Positions 8,404 to 16,132 of a DNA stretch of 64,000 nucleotides are shown piece by piece. Source of the DNA: Paenibacillus sp. FSL K6-1096. Lineage in GTDB: Bacteria; Bacillota; Bacilli; Paenibacillales; Paenibacillaceae. Under the pieces are notes generated by a model. That model did no database searches and was not told where the DNA came from. It worked only from the letters and a program-made list of their open reading frames with translations. The position numbers and the translations under genes were made by a program. The stretch covers positions 1,736,001-1,800,000 of the forward strand of contig NZ_CP150274.1 in the NCBI RefSeq assembly GCF_037977055.1, given 5' to 3'. Numbering within the stretch: position 1 is the stretch's first letter; every line of letters begins with the position of its first letter.

Positions 8404-10183
8404 ACCACGACTTCTGGCTGGCGAACATCTTCCGGTATATCCCGTCAGGGATGTCCATCAATTGCTCATGGGAGCCCTGCTCCGCAATCCGCCCGCTACA
8501 CACCACCAGGATCTCATCCGAGATTCTCGCTGCGCCCAGCCTGTGGGTGATATATATGGTGAACCGGTCTGCGCGGATGCTGCTGAACATTTCATATAGC
8601 CGGCTCTCTTCGATAGGGTCCAGGGCAGCCGTAGGCTCGTCCATAATATGGATGGCAGAATTAGAGTACAACAGTCTGGCTATCGCCAACCTTTGCCACT
8701 GCCCGCCGGAGAGGTCCAGGCTGTTCTTTTGGATTTTCCCGACATAAGTATCGAGACCCGCTTCCAGCCCCTGAACCATTCCGTTCAGATTCATCTTGCT
8801 TATACTGTGACGGATTCGCTCTTCATCCTTCCTCAGGATATTCCCCAACCGGACATTATCCTGGATCGTCAGCGCGTACCTGGCGTAATTCTGGAAGACC
8901 ACCCCGATGATGCTTTTCAGCTCCGGATAGCTGTACTCCCTCAGATTCTTATGATTAATGAATATTTCGCCCTCGTAGTTATCGTACATCCCCGTGAGCA
9001 GTTTGATCAGGGTGGATTTACCGGCCCCGTTCTCGCCGACAATGGCATAGCTTTTCCCGCTAACCATTGTGAACGAGCATTGATTCAGTATGTATCTCTC
9101 CGTATCCGGGTAACGGAAGCTCACCTGCCTAAATTCCAGCGATTGAAAGACGAAGCCGTCTATCTCCACAGGTAGAGCAGCAGCATCCTTCTTCTCACTG
9201 AGTCCGGCAAAAGCAGAGAATTCCTTCAGATACGCCTTCATCCGTGCATGCTCCTGCATCGTCTCGGCTAACTGCCAGGACATCCTCTGCACAAGACTGA
9301 AGATCGCGGTCACCAGCGAGATGTACAGGCCAATCGATAGCTCGCCCAAGTGCAGCTCAGGCAGCAGCAAGGCCACTATAATGATGCCGATTAGCAGGGC
9401 GATGATCGAGCCGCTTTTCAGATGAATGAAGCTTCGGATCTGTATCTTCTTCTCCACCGCGTACGTCTGATCATACAGCTTGTCGTAACGATCCCTGAGC
9501 GCCGGACTATACCCGAATAACGTGCGTTCCTCCGCATCCTCCCGGCTGGTCAAAAGTTGGGCCAGATCTGCACTCCTCCTCCGTATCCGCTGCGCCTCCA
9601 TCCCCAGCACATAATTCGCCTTGCCCGTCTTCATGGCAATATAGAACAAAGGCACCGCAACCAGCACAATCACAATCCCCGTAATGAACGTGGACGACAT
9701 CACAATCACAAGCAGCGAAGCAGTCCCAATCAGCAAATTCAGTCCACTCATCATATTGTTGAATCCGCCCATGAAATGACCCACCGGATCGCCGCAGACC
9801 CTATCGATTAACTCCGCGGTCTCCTTATTCTCAATATGCTGATATGCAAGCCGCGCCCTCTTGAGCACCATCTCACGCTTCAGCCGCACATTCAGCCTAT
9901 TGCGTCCCGTCAACTCAATCAGCTGCATCAGACTGGGGAGCAAATGAGTGATGATTACATAACCCATAATCAGCACAAGCGGCCTATAGATTAACGAATA
10001 CTCCGCCCGGCCATTTACAATATCGGTCGCCGTATTAATGAAATAAGCCATCACCAGCGTCTGATAAGCAGGCATCAAGGCATCCACCAGCATGTACCCC
10101 ACTGCCGCCACCGTCTGCACCGGAATCACCCGGAGTGGAATCCTGATCAGATCGAATACGGTATATTTTCTTGAAGTAAGCAT
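8372..10183 (-). CDS. ABC exporter half-transporter (membrane + ATPase), first of a pair
   Basis: A 603-residue membrane-ATPase fusion with Walker A GENGAGKST, signature LSGGQWQR near residue 491, Walker B IHIMDEPTAA and H-loop ITHRLG. It has a strong site (AAGGAGA) before ATG 10183 and overlaps the following gene by 8 to 32 bp. Both halves keep complete nucleotide-site motifs, so neither is obviously degenerate. The pair lies immediately beside a junction of two broken genes (10295-10680), so part of its original neighbourhood, such as regulators or a substrate gene, may have been lost. Confidence 0.88.
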   Translation of the reverse strand: MLTSRKYTVFDLIRIPLRVIPVQTVAAVGYMLVDALMPAYQTLVMAYFINTATDIVNGRAEYSLIYRPLVLIMGYVIITHLLPSLMQLIELTGRNRLNVRLKREMVLKRARLAYQHIENKETAELIDRVCGDPVGHFMGGFNNMMSGLNLLIGTASLLVIVMSSTFITGIVIVLVAVPLFYIAMKTGKANYVLGMEAQRIRRRSADLAQLLTSREDAEERTLFGYSPALRDRYDKLYDQTYAVEKKIQIRSFIHLKSGSIIALLIGIIIVALLLPELHLGELSIGLYISLVTAIFSLVQRMSWQLAETMQEHARMKAYLKEFSAFAGLSEKKDAAALPVEIDGFVFQSLEFRQVSFRYPDTERYILNQCSFTMVSGKSYAIVGENGAGKSTLIKLLTGMYDNYEGEIFINHKNLREYSYPELKSIIGVVFQNYARYALTIQDNVRLGNILRKDEERIRHSISKMNLNGMVQGLEAGLDTYVGKIQKNSLDLSGGQWQRLAIARLLYSNSAIHIMDEPTAALDPIEESRLYEMFSSIRADRFTIYITHRLGAARISDEILVVCSGRIAEQGSHEQLMDIPDGIYRKMFASQKSWYEAESMVQHG

Positions 10184-10294
10184 GTAGTAGTCTCCTTGTT
10201 GGAATGAATGATATTAGGGCCGCAATAGGAAAGACTCGCAAAGCGTGCCCTAATCCATAGTATCATTTCCATCAGAAAGGAATAACCTGTCAGA

Positions 10295-10432
10295 TTATAG
10301 GGATAGCGTAGAATAATAGAGAAGATTGAGGCCGTTATACACGATATGCACCACGACTCCCGGCCAGATCGAGCCTGTCTTGCGGAACAGGTATGCCACC
10401 AGAACGCCGACCATGAATGCGTCTAGCAGCAT
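10295..10432 (-). pseudogene. CPBP intramembrane metalloprotease, C-terminal remnant
   Basis: Minus-strand translation gives about 45 residues that match the last conserved segment of CPBP (CAAX-protease/bacteriocin-processing) proteins: LLDAFMVGVLVAYLFRKTGS, then IWPGVVVHIVYNGLN with the conserved His and Asn. A stop codon precedes the first ATG and the rest of the gene is absent. The 5' side of the remnant abuts a histidine kinase fragment on the opposite strand. Confidence 0.7.
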
Positions 10433-10680
10433 TCACTCTTGCCCGAGTCAACGATAAAGCTTGCATAAGGGTACTCGATAATGGAAAAGGGATGGACGAG
10501 GAAACACTACATCATCTATTCAACCGCTACTACCGGGGAACCAACACCGAGGAATCCACCGACGGTTCCGGCCTCGGCATGAGCATCGCCAAAACCATCG
10601 TCGAAGCACACGGCGGGGAAATCAAGGTACATTCGGTAGTCGGGCAAGGTACGGAGTTTGAGATTGTTTTGCCGTGCTGA
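10432..10680 (+). pseudogene. Histidine kinase, C-terminal ATPase-domain remnant
   Basis: About 80 residues of the HATPase_c domain of a sensor kinase: G1-like box VLDNGKGM, F-box region LHHLFNRYYRG, G2 box GSGLGMSIAK, and the usual ending HGGEIKVHSVVGQGTEFEI. The sensor, dimerisation and N-box parts are missing. A frame from ATG 10417 could be translated, but it starts inside the junction with the CPBP remnant. A terminator follows directly. Confidence 0.75.
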
Positions 10681-10684
10681 GCAA

Positions 10685-10722
10685 ACAAGGGTTCCAGTTC
10701 TGATGAGCTGGAGTCCTTGTTC
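10685..10722 (+). terminator. Hairpin after the kinase remnant
   Basis: Inverted repeat AACAAGG..TCCAG / CTGGA..CCTTGTT with a short loop. A very similar hairpin occurs at 27988-28026. Confidence 0.55.
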
Positions 10723-10847
10723 CTGTTAGGATTGCCGAAGGATTTATGCAATCTCCATCGTTCTGTAGAGTATACTATGTGGATTTAATAGTTTATCTCT
10801 TTTTTTGTTGAATACAAAGTACTTCTATCGATGAAGGAGATGAGCAA

Positions 10848-11132
10848 ATGGAGAGTATTTTAGAGAGTTTGTATCACGGTAACTTACATCCCGATGAGAA
10901 AATCATACCCGATGACCCGCAGTACTCTATTTTAAGAAAAAGAACATCTGGCATCACAGAGACATGGAAGAAGCGGCTTTCAGCGGATGAATTCGACCAA
11001 CTAGAAGCGCTGTTAGACTTATACGGTCAATGTCATGGCATGGAGTTGGCGGCTAGTTTCAAGTATGGCTTTCGCTTGGGAGCGGGGATTGTGGTGGAGG
11101 TTTTAAGCGGGGAGAAGCGCAATAATTTGTAG
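10848..11132 (+). CDS. DUF6809 family protein
   Basis: A 94-residue protein beginning MESILESLYHGNLHPDE, the recognisable start of the DUF6809 family common in Paenibacillus and Clostridia, with a C-terminal LYGQCHGMELAASFKYGFRL segment. The family has no known function and is predicted helical. A GGAG-type site (gaaggagatgagcaa) precedes the ATG. It stands alone. Confidence 0.72.
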   Translation: MESILESLYHGNLHPDEKIIPDDPQYSILRKRTSGITETWKKRLSADEFDQLEALLDLYGQCHGMELAASFKYGFRLGAGIVVEVLSGEKRNNL

Positions 11133-11167
11133 GTTAAGTAGTGTTGGTCTAATACAACTATCGCTGC

Positions 11168-11194
11168 AAAAAGAGCCACTTTTCAGTGACTCTT
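11168..11194 (-). terminator. Terminator for the 11209-11454 gene
   Basis: On the minus strand AAGAGTCACT pairs with AGTGGCTCTT and is followed by a T-run. Confidence 0.6.
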
Positions 11195-11208
11195 AATTTG
11201 ATGAATAT

Positions 11209-11454
11209 TCATTTCCCCTCAAATTCAGACCAAACTAAGTAGAAAATCCCAAGTACAACTAGTGCAAGTGGAATTAATATTGGAAATGGTGGCGGAATCA
11301 AGGAAAGGTTGTTCTCCATCATAGTATTTGAAATCCCCGTAGTCTTAAAAGTAAGCGAAAAGGCAGCTATATAATGCAAAGACTCCCGGATGATATAAGC
11401 TCCAATTCCAAACCCCAACAGAAAAATCCCTATCCCTCTTTTACTCAAAGTCAT
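11209..11454 (-). CDS. Small two-span membrane protein, unknown function
   Basis: About 81 residues with two hydrophobic helices (residues 8-22, GIFLLGFGIGAYII, and near 60-75, ILIPLALVVLGIFYLVW) joined by a polar, Pro-rich loop; no known family recognised. ATG 11454 is chosen over GTG 11463 because AAAGGTGGAGG sits correctly before the ATG. A hairpin with T-run follows the stop. Confidence 0.6.
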   Translation of the reverse strand: MTLSKRGIGIFLLGFGIGAYIIRESLHYIAAFSLTFKTTGISNTMMENNLSLIPPPFPILIPLALVVLGIFYLVWSEFEGK

Positions 11455-11680
11455 TCCCTCCACCTTTATACATTTTAGTAGCTTGGTGCAGACGTACTTT
11501 GTTTTATTGTGTAGACACCATCAGGAAGTCCTGGAGATATAGTTTGTGTGCCTGTTGTTGACAAACATGAAAATAACAAAGGCCCGCCCGTTTATAAGAA
11601 GAACTGAATATGCAGTGAATGTATTTTCTCTTTCCAAAGTTGGTTAAAAACTTTAATCGCACTTATACAATCACGAATTT

Positions 11681-11956
11681 TTATCTTGTTTCCTCTATTT
11701 TTTTTAATGTGTTTTTTTGAATTATATTAGAATTGAAAACTACTAAATAATGAGATGTTTTATTTAGTTCGCTAGTATCAAATTTAGAAGGTACTTTTAT
11801 ATTTATTTTCTCTCCCCATTCCATGGTTACAGTAATGTTTTGTTTTTCTATTTCTGCAATTTGAACAATAGCAGCAGTACTTTTCATACTTCGGAAGAAA
11901 ATAAATAATACTAAAATGATCAGTATCAACAACATGATTTTTATTTTTTTTGACAT
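11681..11956 (-). CDS. Small membrane-anchored protein, unknown function
   Basis: 91 residues: one N-terminal membrane span (IKIMLLILIILVLFIFF) and a polar exported-looking domain with no recognised motif. The ribosome site AAGGAG is strong. It is divergent from the secreted protein gene at 12043, and both are much more AT-rich than neighbouring DNA, so they may have arrived together. Confidence 0.6.
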   Translation of the reverse strand: MSKKIKIMLLILIILVLFIFFRSMKSTAAIVQIAEIEKQNITVTMEWGEKINIKVPSKFDTSELNKTSHYLVVFNSNIIQKNTLKKIEETR

Positions 11957-12042
11957 TATATTCTCCTTTTATTTGTTATTATACACTATGTGTGATATAT
12001 TGGTAAATTTTATACTAAATAAAGGAAATGGAGGAATTGAAA

Positions 12043-13017
12043 TTGAAGAAAAAAGGAATTTTAGCTACACTGGTATTACTATTAAGTTTTTCTGTAAATG
12101 GATCAAATGCTTTTGCAAGTGATTCAAGTACAAGTGAAGTTGAATTGAATGCGCTTACTAAAATCGACATAGTTCAGAAGAAAGCCATTGATCCTTATTT
12201 ATCGGTAGATAAATATATGGATGGTAGAGTAGTTGGTATTGAAAATGTAGATATTTTAAACGAAAACCAGAAAACAAAAATATTAGAAGAGATGAGATTT
12301 AACTCTGAAGAGATAGACGCGATGCCAGAACAGTTGAAAAATGATTTGTTAGAATCCGGTGGTGTAAAAGTTGAAATTAATACCAATATAAGCGAGGAAT
12401 ATCACTCACTAGATGGAAAAACATATGTTGTTAATGAGAAAAACAAAGAACTTATTCAAAATATTAAAAGTGCTGATTTAAAAGAAATTCAAAAAGAATC
12501 TGGTCTATCAACAATGCAAACTGCAAAAAATTCAGTAAACGATGGTACTTTTTCAGCCTATCACGCATTAATGTATAGCGGAAAAACATCTAACGCTAAA
12601 GAATTTGTATATTCTTATGTAACATATTATACAATAGCGCCTCCAATTATACCTACAGGTAATGATAAAATAGGTACAGCATGGCAGGCATATGTTACAA
12701 GAACAGGCGCAACTGCATATAATTACAGGGGGAATTCTGGATACCAAGGGTCCGTTGATGTTTCTTCGGTATATGGTACATCAACAAGTTTTAACTCAGA
12801 GTTCTATACTAGAGGTTACATGCAAAACAACATTAATATCCCAGTTACTTATGTTGGACTAACTACTAATTTTTCAAGTTCTTATGCCCATCCATACACC
12901 CCCTTATCTCCAGCAGTTAGCATTGGTCCTCTTGCAGTCTCGTTTTCTTCATTTATTGGAAGTCAATGGACATGGGGGAGTTCGTTTACAGTTGGATCAA
13001 CTTCTTTAAATCCTTAA
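12043..13017 (+). CDS. Secreted protein, unknown function
   Basis: About 324 residues. TTG at 12043 is taken as start because GGAGG lies eight bases upstream; an in-frame ATG at 12028 overlaps that site. A classic signal peptide ends near SNAFA. The mature part has a charged N-terminal half and a Tyr/Ser/Thr-rich, beta-looking C-terminal half (for example TAYNYRGNSGYQGSVDVSSV). I do not recognise a family. It is AT-rich, followed by a strong terminator, and divergent from a small membrane-protein gene, a layout that could represent a secreted effector with a membrane partner (speculative). Confidence 0.65.
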   Translation: MKKKGILATLVLLLSFSVNGSNAFASDSSTSEVELNALTKIDIVQKKAIDPYLSVDKYMDGRVVGIENVDILNENQKTKILEEMRFNSEEIDAMPEQLKNDLLESGGVKVEINTNISEEYHSLDGKTYVVNEKNKELIQNIKSADLKEIQKESGLSTMQTAKNSVNDGTFSAYHALMYSGKTSNAKEFVYSYVTYYTIAPPIIPTGNDKIGTAWQAYVTRTGATAYNYRGNSGYQGSVDVSSVYGTSTSFNSEFYTRGYMQNNINIPVTYVGLTTNFSSSYAHPYTPLSPAVSIGPLAVSFSSFIGSQWTWGSSFTVGSTSLNP

Positions 13018-13053
13018 TTTATTTTGTAATAGCTGATATTATATTTACATGTT

Positions 13054-13076
13054 AAAGCGCCCAGTGGGCGCTTTTT
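13054..13076 (+). terminator. Rho-independent terminator
   Basis: AAAGCGCCC-agt-GGGCGCTTTTT directly after the secreted protein gene. Confidence 0.85.
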
Positions 13077-13398
13077 CTGTCATCATTTCTGTAGAGCACT
13101 AAATTAATGGTGGAACTCTACTTGACGCTACAAAGATCCTAGCTCTGTTGGAGATCGATATACGAGCGTTTTGACCAAGCTAACTTCTTACAATAGGAAT
13201 AAATAGTGCCCCGCTCGGGTTCCTTAACCCCCTTTAACATTCAATATCCGGCCGACCAAGCCAAGCATCGAAAAAATACCATTGATGGAGAGCATAAGCA
13301 AATGATACACCCGTCAGGCTTTACCTGACGAACCTTTTTCAGCTCCACCTATCCTCATGTTAGAATAAGCTAGATAACTAACAAGGAGGTTCAATCCA
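13077..13398. other. Gene-free spacer
   Basis: No intact frame. A short hairpin (CGTCAGG-ctttac-CCTGACG type) lies near 13303-13325. Base composition changes abruptly from AT-rich to more balanced DNA, suggesting the edge of an inserted block. I see no recognisable gene remnant. Confidence 0.4.
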
Positions 13399-13782
13399 TT
13401 GATACATCATATTGAAATTAACGTTTCAGACCTTAGACGTTCGGCTGAGTTCTGGGGATGGTTTCTGTCAGAGCTTGGTTATACGCAATATCAGCAATGG
13501 GAAGAAGGTGTCAGCTGGAAATCAGGTAACGCCTACCTTGTCTTCGTTCAAACCAAAGAGAAATACCTGGAAGCCTCTTATCATCGCAGTCAGATTGGAT
13601 TGAATCACCTGGCATTCCATGCAGAATCAAGAGAACAAGTAGATGAACTGACCAGAATGGTTCGTGCTAAAGGCATGAATATTCTTTACGAGGATAGGCA
13701 TCCTTTTGCAGGCGGGGAACATTATTATGCTCTATTTTTTGAAGACCCCGATCGAATTAAAGTAGAGGTAGTCGCTCCTTAG
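13399..13782 (+). CDS. VOC (glyoxalase/dioxygenase fold) family protein
   Basis: 127 residues with the paired beta-alpha-beta-beta-beta modules of the vicinal oxygen chelate fold: IHHIEINVSDLRRSAEFW at the N terminus, GLNHLAFHAES midway, and a C-terminal YYALFFEDPDRIKVEVV. His and Glu residues at the expected metal positions are present (HHIEI, HLAFH, E in KVEVV). Start is TTG, with AAGGAGG nine bases upstream. Substrate unknown; such proteins include lactoylglutathione lyases and antibiotic-resistance proteins. Confidence 0.82.
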   Translation: MIHHIEINVSDLRRSAEFWGWFLSELGYTQYQQWEEGVSWKSGNAYLVFVQTKEKYLEASYHRSQIGLNHLAFHAESREQVDELTRMVRAKGMNILYEDRHPFAGGEHYYALFFEDPDRIKVEVVAP

Positions 13783-13798
13783 AATGATAAATATATAT

Positions 13799-14587
13799 CT
13801 ATGTACCTTCGCCTGAATACTGTTCGATCTTAAGATCGCCGGTGTCCGAGATCAGCTCGACAAGTGGCCCGCCCTCACCGATAGAACCATCCTGATAATC
13901 CGGCAGCGTGACCTGAACCGTTCCAGAATCGGCAGAGAACCCAGTGCGAAGGGCCTTAGGCGCTTCAGCGGTCTGGATGGTAATATCTCCACTATCCGAG
14001 ACGGCATGGATATCCTGACTAATACGCTCCAGTGAGGCGGTGATTTTACCCGTATCGGTCTCCGCATGGATGATCCCCTCTGCGATATCCAGCTTGATCG
14101 CACCCGAGTCGCTTACCACCCGGTATTCCTTCGCCAGGACGGGGCCGACATCAATTTTCCCGGAGTCCGTTACCACCTCAAGCTGGTCCAGCCGGGTCGC
14201 AGGAATCCCAACCGAGAGCTTAAGGTCCGTATAGATATCAAAAAAGCGGTACCGGTTGTCCTGAACCACCTTAATCCGGGTCTGCCCCTGATCCTGAGTG
14301 ATGTCCAGCTTGTAATCCTTCATTAATGCCTTGGTCGTCTTCCCGCTTAAGGTTGCCTTGATCTCATCTCCCTGAACGGGAACCACATCAATCGTTCCAA
14401 TCCCGTTATGAAGAAGAACGCTGGTGGTCTGGTCCATCCGGACAGTCTGTTCAACCGATAGCTCATGCACATCGAAGGGTGAATTGCCTAACAGATACAG
14501 CACTACATTTCCAATGACTCCGGCAGCAATCAGGAGCAGGGCAAGTCTGGTTACGTTCCGGGATTTATTTTTCAAAAGAAACCACAT
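13799..14587 (-). CDS. DUF4097 family membrane-anchored protein
   Basis: 262 residues: N-terminal membrane span (LALLLIAAGVIGNVVLYLL) then a long beta-helix-like domain with repeated DSG[K/A/D]I-type turns (VTDSGKIDVG, VSDSGAIKLD, DTGKITASL, VSDSGDITIQ), the hallmark of the DUF4097 domain. It is the third gene of a PadR-HAAS-DUF4097 operon and overlaps the second gene. The ATG at 14587 is very close to AAGAAGG; a TTG at 14575 has better spacing and could be the true start. Such operons are thought to answer envelope stress (family knowledge, function unproven). Confidence 0.85.
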   Translation of the reverse strand: MWFLLKNKSRNVTRLALLLIAAGVIGNVVLYLLGNSPFDVHELSVEQTVRMDQTTSVLLHNGIGTIDVVPVQGDEIKATLSGKTTKALMKDYKLDITQDQGQTRIKVVQDNRYRFFDIYTDLKLSVGIPATRLDQLEVVTDSGKIDVGPVLAKEYRVVSDSGAIKLDIAEGIIHAETDTGKITASLERISQDIHAVSDSGDITIQTAEAPKALRTGFSADSGTVQVTLPDYQDGSIGEGGPLVELISDTGDLKIEQYSGEGT

Positions 14588-15125
14588 CCTTCTTGATAAC
14601 TGTCAGATTATACTTCAGGTACCGGATCACAAGATGGTAATACAGCCGGGTGAGCTTCAACGTTCCAAGGGCTACCAGCAGTCCTACGCCAACCAGGCCC
14701 AGCATCAGGAAGATGCTATTAATAGACAACGCCACCGACTGGTACTGAAGCATTAATAGAACCGGAGAAATAAGCAGACTAATAGCAAAAACGAACACCG
14801 CGGCAATCACAGTTAAAGAGGTAATAAAAGGTAGCAGAACGATAACTAAGTTGAACAATCCTAAGCTCACCGTTGCCATAACCGCTCTCGTCACGCTTAA
14901 GAGGGTTGGGGATTTGTCTGCTTTTTCAATTTGTGACTGGGTCAGTAGTTCGCGAGCGATCAGCCGGGGATGGCCCAACTTGGAGATCACTTCTGCTTCG
15001 GACCGTCCGCTTAACCGGGCAAACTCGAAATGCTCCTTGAACTCACCCATAAGCTCGGCACATTCCTCAGGAGGAAGCAGCTTCAGATACCGTGCCAATT
15101 CATTCAGATAGGCCTCTTTATTCAA
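14565..15125 (-). CDS. HAAS/DUF1700 domain membrane protein
   Basis: 186 residues. The first 70 residues form the helical HAAS signature (YLNELARYLKLLPPEE, then a VISKLGHPRLIARELL motif), followed by three or four membrane spans. Proteins of this type are partners of PadR regulators and act in membrane signalling. It overlaps the PadR gene by 4 bp and the DUF4097 gene by 23 bp, so the three are translated together. Confidence 0.87.
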   Translation of the reverse strand: MNKEAYLNELARYLKLLPPEECAELMGEFKEHFEFARLSGRSEAEVISKLGHPRLIARELLTQSQIEKADKSPTLLSVTRAVMATVSLGLFNLVIVLLPFITSLTVIAAVFVFAISLLISPVLLMLQYQSVALSINSIFLMLGLVGVGLLVALGTLKLTRLYYHLVIRYLKYNLTVIKKDVVSFEK

Positions 15126-15439
15126 TCCGATCCCCCCTTAATAATCTCCTGAACCCCTATGGCAAAAGCATTCCATTCCTCAATCATGTCGTGCATGACT
15201 CTCCTTCCCTCATCGGTAATCTTATAGTACTTCCGGGGCGGCCCCTCCTCCGATTCGGATAGATAGGTCGAGAATAATCCATCCGCCGCCAGCCTTCTTA
15301 ACAATGGATAGATCGTACCCTCCGCTATGGCAAATTTCTGCGAGATCTGCTCCACCAGCTCATATCCGTACCGGTCCTTCTGTGAGGTCAACACCAGCAC
15401 ACAAAGCTCCAGCACACCCTTCTTGAACTGAACATTCAA
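15122..15439 (-). CDS. PadR family transcriptional regulator
   Basis: 105 residues with the PadR winged helix: LELCVLVLTSQKDRYGYEL, AEGTIYPLLRRLAADGL and the YYKITDEGRR wing. Start is TTG. It heads the operon with the HAAS and DUF4097 genes, the usual arrangement, and probably represses its own promoter upstream of 15440. Confidence 0.9.
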   Translation of the reverse strand: MNVQFKKGVLELCVLVLTSQKDRYGYELVEQISQKFAIAEGTIYPLLRRLAADGLFSTYLSESEEGPPRKYYKITDEGRRVMHDMIEEWNAFAIGVQEIIKGGSD

Positions 15440-15720
15440 ACCTTATCACCACGCTTTATTTAGTACTGTGCAATACACAGTAGTTGCTAATACAAAGATT
15501 ACCATCTGCTACTGTTTAATGCAAGGTCGTTGTAACATCGAATTTACTCCCGGTCATCTTTTAGAGCTAGTGGGCGATGGCTCAATGTTTTGTATTCTAC
15601 AATAAAATGAGCCATAAAAAAACATGCTAAAAGCTATATTTTTAGTATAATTTGACAGGTTTTTTTTTACTTTTTTATCAGCTATGATGTTCTCATATAT
15701 CAAGCTAGGAGGTGAAACAA

Positions 15721-15825
15721 ATGAATCTAGCAGATTTGGTAGCACAACTCAATAGCAGCGTAGCTGTCCCGTTAGGTGGCTGCGGAACAAAGAAAACAAG
15801 CTCAGCTAATACAGGATGTTGCTAA
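15721..15825 (+). CDS. RiPP precursor peptide, Cys-containing, radical-SAM modified (putative)
   Basis: A 34-residue ORF with an excellent ribosome site (AGGAGGTGAAACAA before ATG). The N-terminal 18 residues are leader-like (MNLADLVAQLNSS), followed by LGG and a short core with Cys21, Cys33 and Cys34, several Thr/Ser, and Gly. It is directly followed by a hairpin terminator and then by an acyl-carrier-like gene, two radical SAM enzymes and two ABC exporters on the same strand. This order is that of a sactipeptide/ranthipeptide-like locus, in which Cys sulfurs are joined to backbone or side-chain carbons. Product identity, cross-links and cleavage site (after Gly-Gly is a guess) are inferred. 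Confidence 0.8.
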   Translation: MNLADLVAQLNSSVAVPLGGCGTKKTSSANTGCC

Positions 15826-15834
15826 AAAACGAGG

Positions 15835-15863
15835 GGACGAAAGCTAATCTTTCGTCCTTTTTT
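15835..15863 (+). terminator. Attenuator between precursor and maturation genes
   Basis: GGACGAAAG-ctaat-CTTTCGTCC followed by TTTTTT: a perfect nine-base stem with a U-run only 10 bp after the precursor stop. Partial read-through would give much more precursor than enzyme mRNA, as seen in many bacteriocin operons. Confidence 0.85.
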
Positions 15864-15877
15864 ATAAGGAGGCTCTT

Positions 15878-16132
15878 ATGGATAATCATAAACCGAAAGA
15901 TGATGTTGAGAACATGCTTTATGAAATGATAACAACTTTATGCGGCAAACCTAAGGACGTACATAATAACTCAAGTTTAGTAAATGATCTATCTTTATCT
16001 TCATTGGAAATTGTTCAATTAATAGTGATGATAGAGGAGAAATTCAATGTGGAAATTGATATGAATGTTGAATTTAAAGTTATCCAAGACATTATTGATT
16101 ATATCAATAAGGAAGTTGGTTCGAATGTTTAG
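15878..16132 (+). CDS. Acyl-carrier-like protein of a peptide maturation locus
   Basis: 84 residues, four-helix carrier protein. The phosphopantetheine attachment motif is DLSLSSLEIVQLI (Ser about residue 43), with D-L-x-L-x-S-L-E as in true ACPs. An AAGGAGG site precedes the start and the gene overlaps the next (radical SAM) gene by 8 bp. From memory, an acyl-carrier-related family (TIGR04069) is known from Cys-rich peptide maturation systems of Clostridium (Clo7bot/CcpM type); this looks like the same idea in Paenibacillus. What it carries is unknown: it could supply an acyl group to the peptide or act as a scaffold. Confidence 0.82.
   Translation: MDNHKPKDDVENMLYEMITTLCGKPKDVHNNSSLVNDLSLSSLEIVQLIVMIEEKFNVEIDMNVEFKVIQDIIDYINKEVGSNV

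Noticed and set aside
15652..15690. Promoter for the RiPP precursor (TTGACA at 15652)
   Set aside because: No -10 hexamer at 16-18 bases is convincing; TATGAT at 15683 is too far, so I do not call it.
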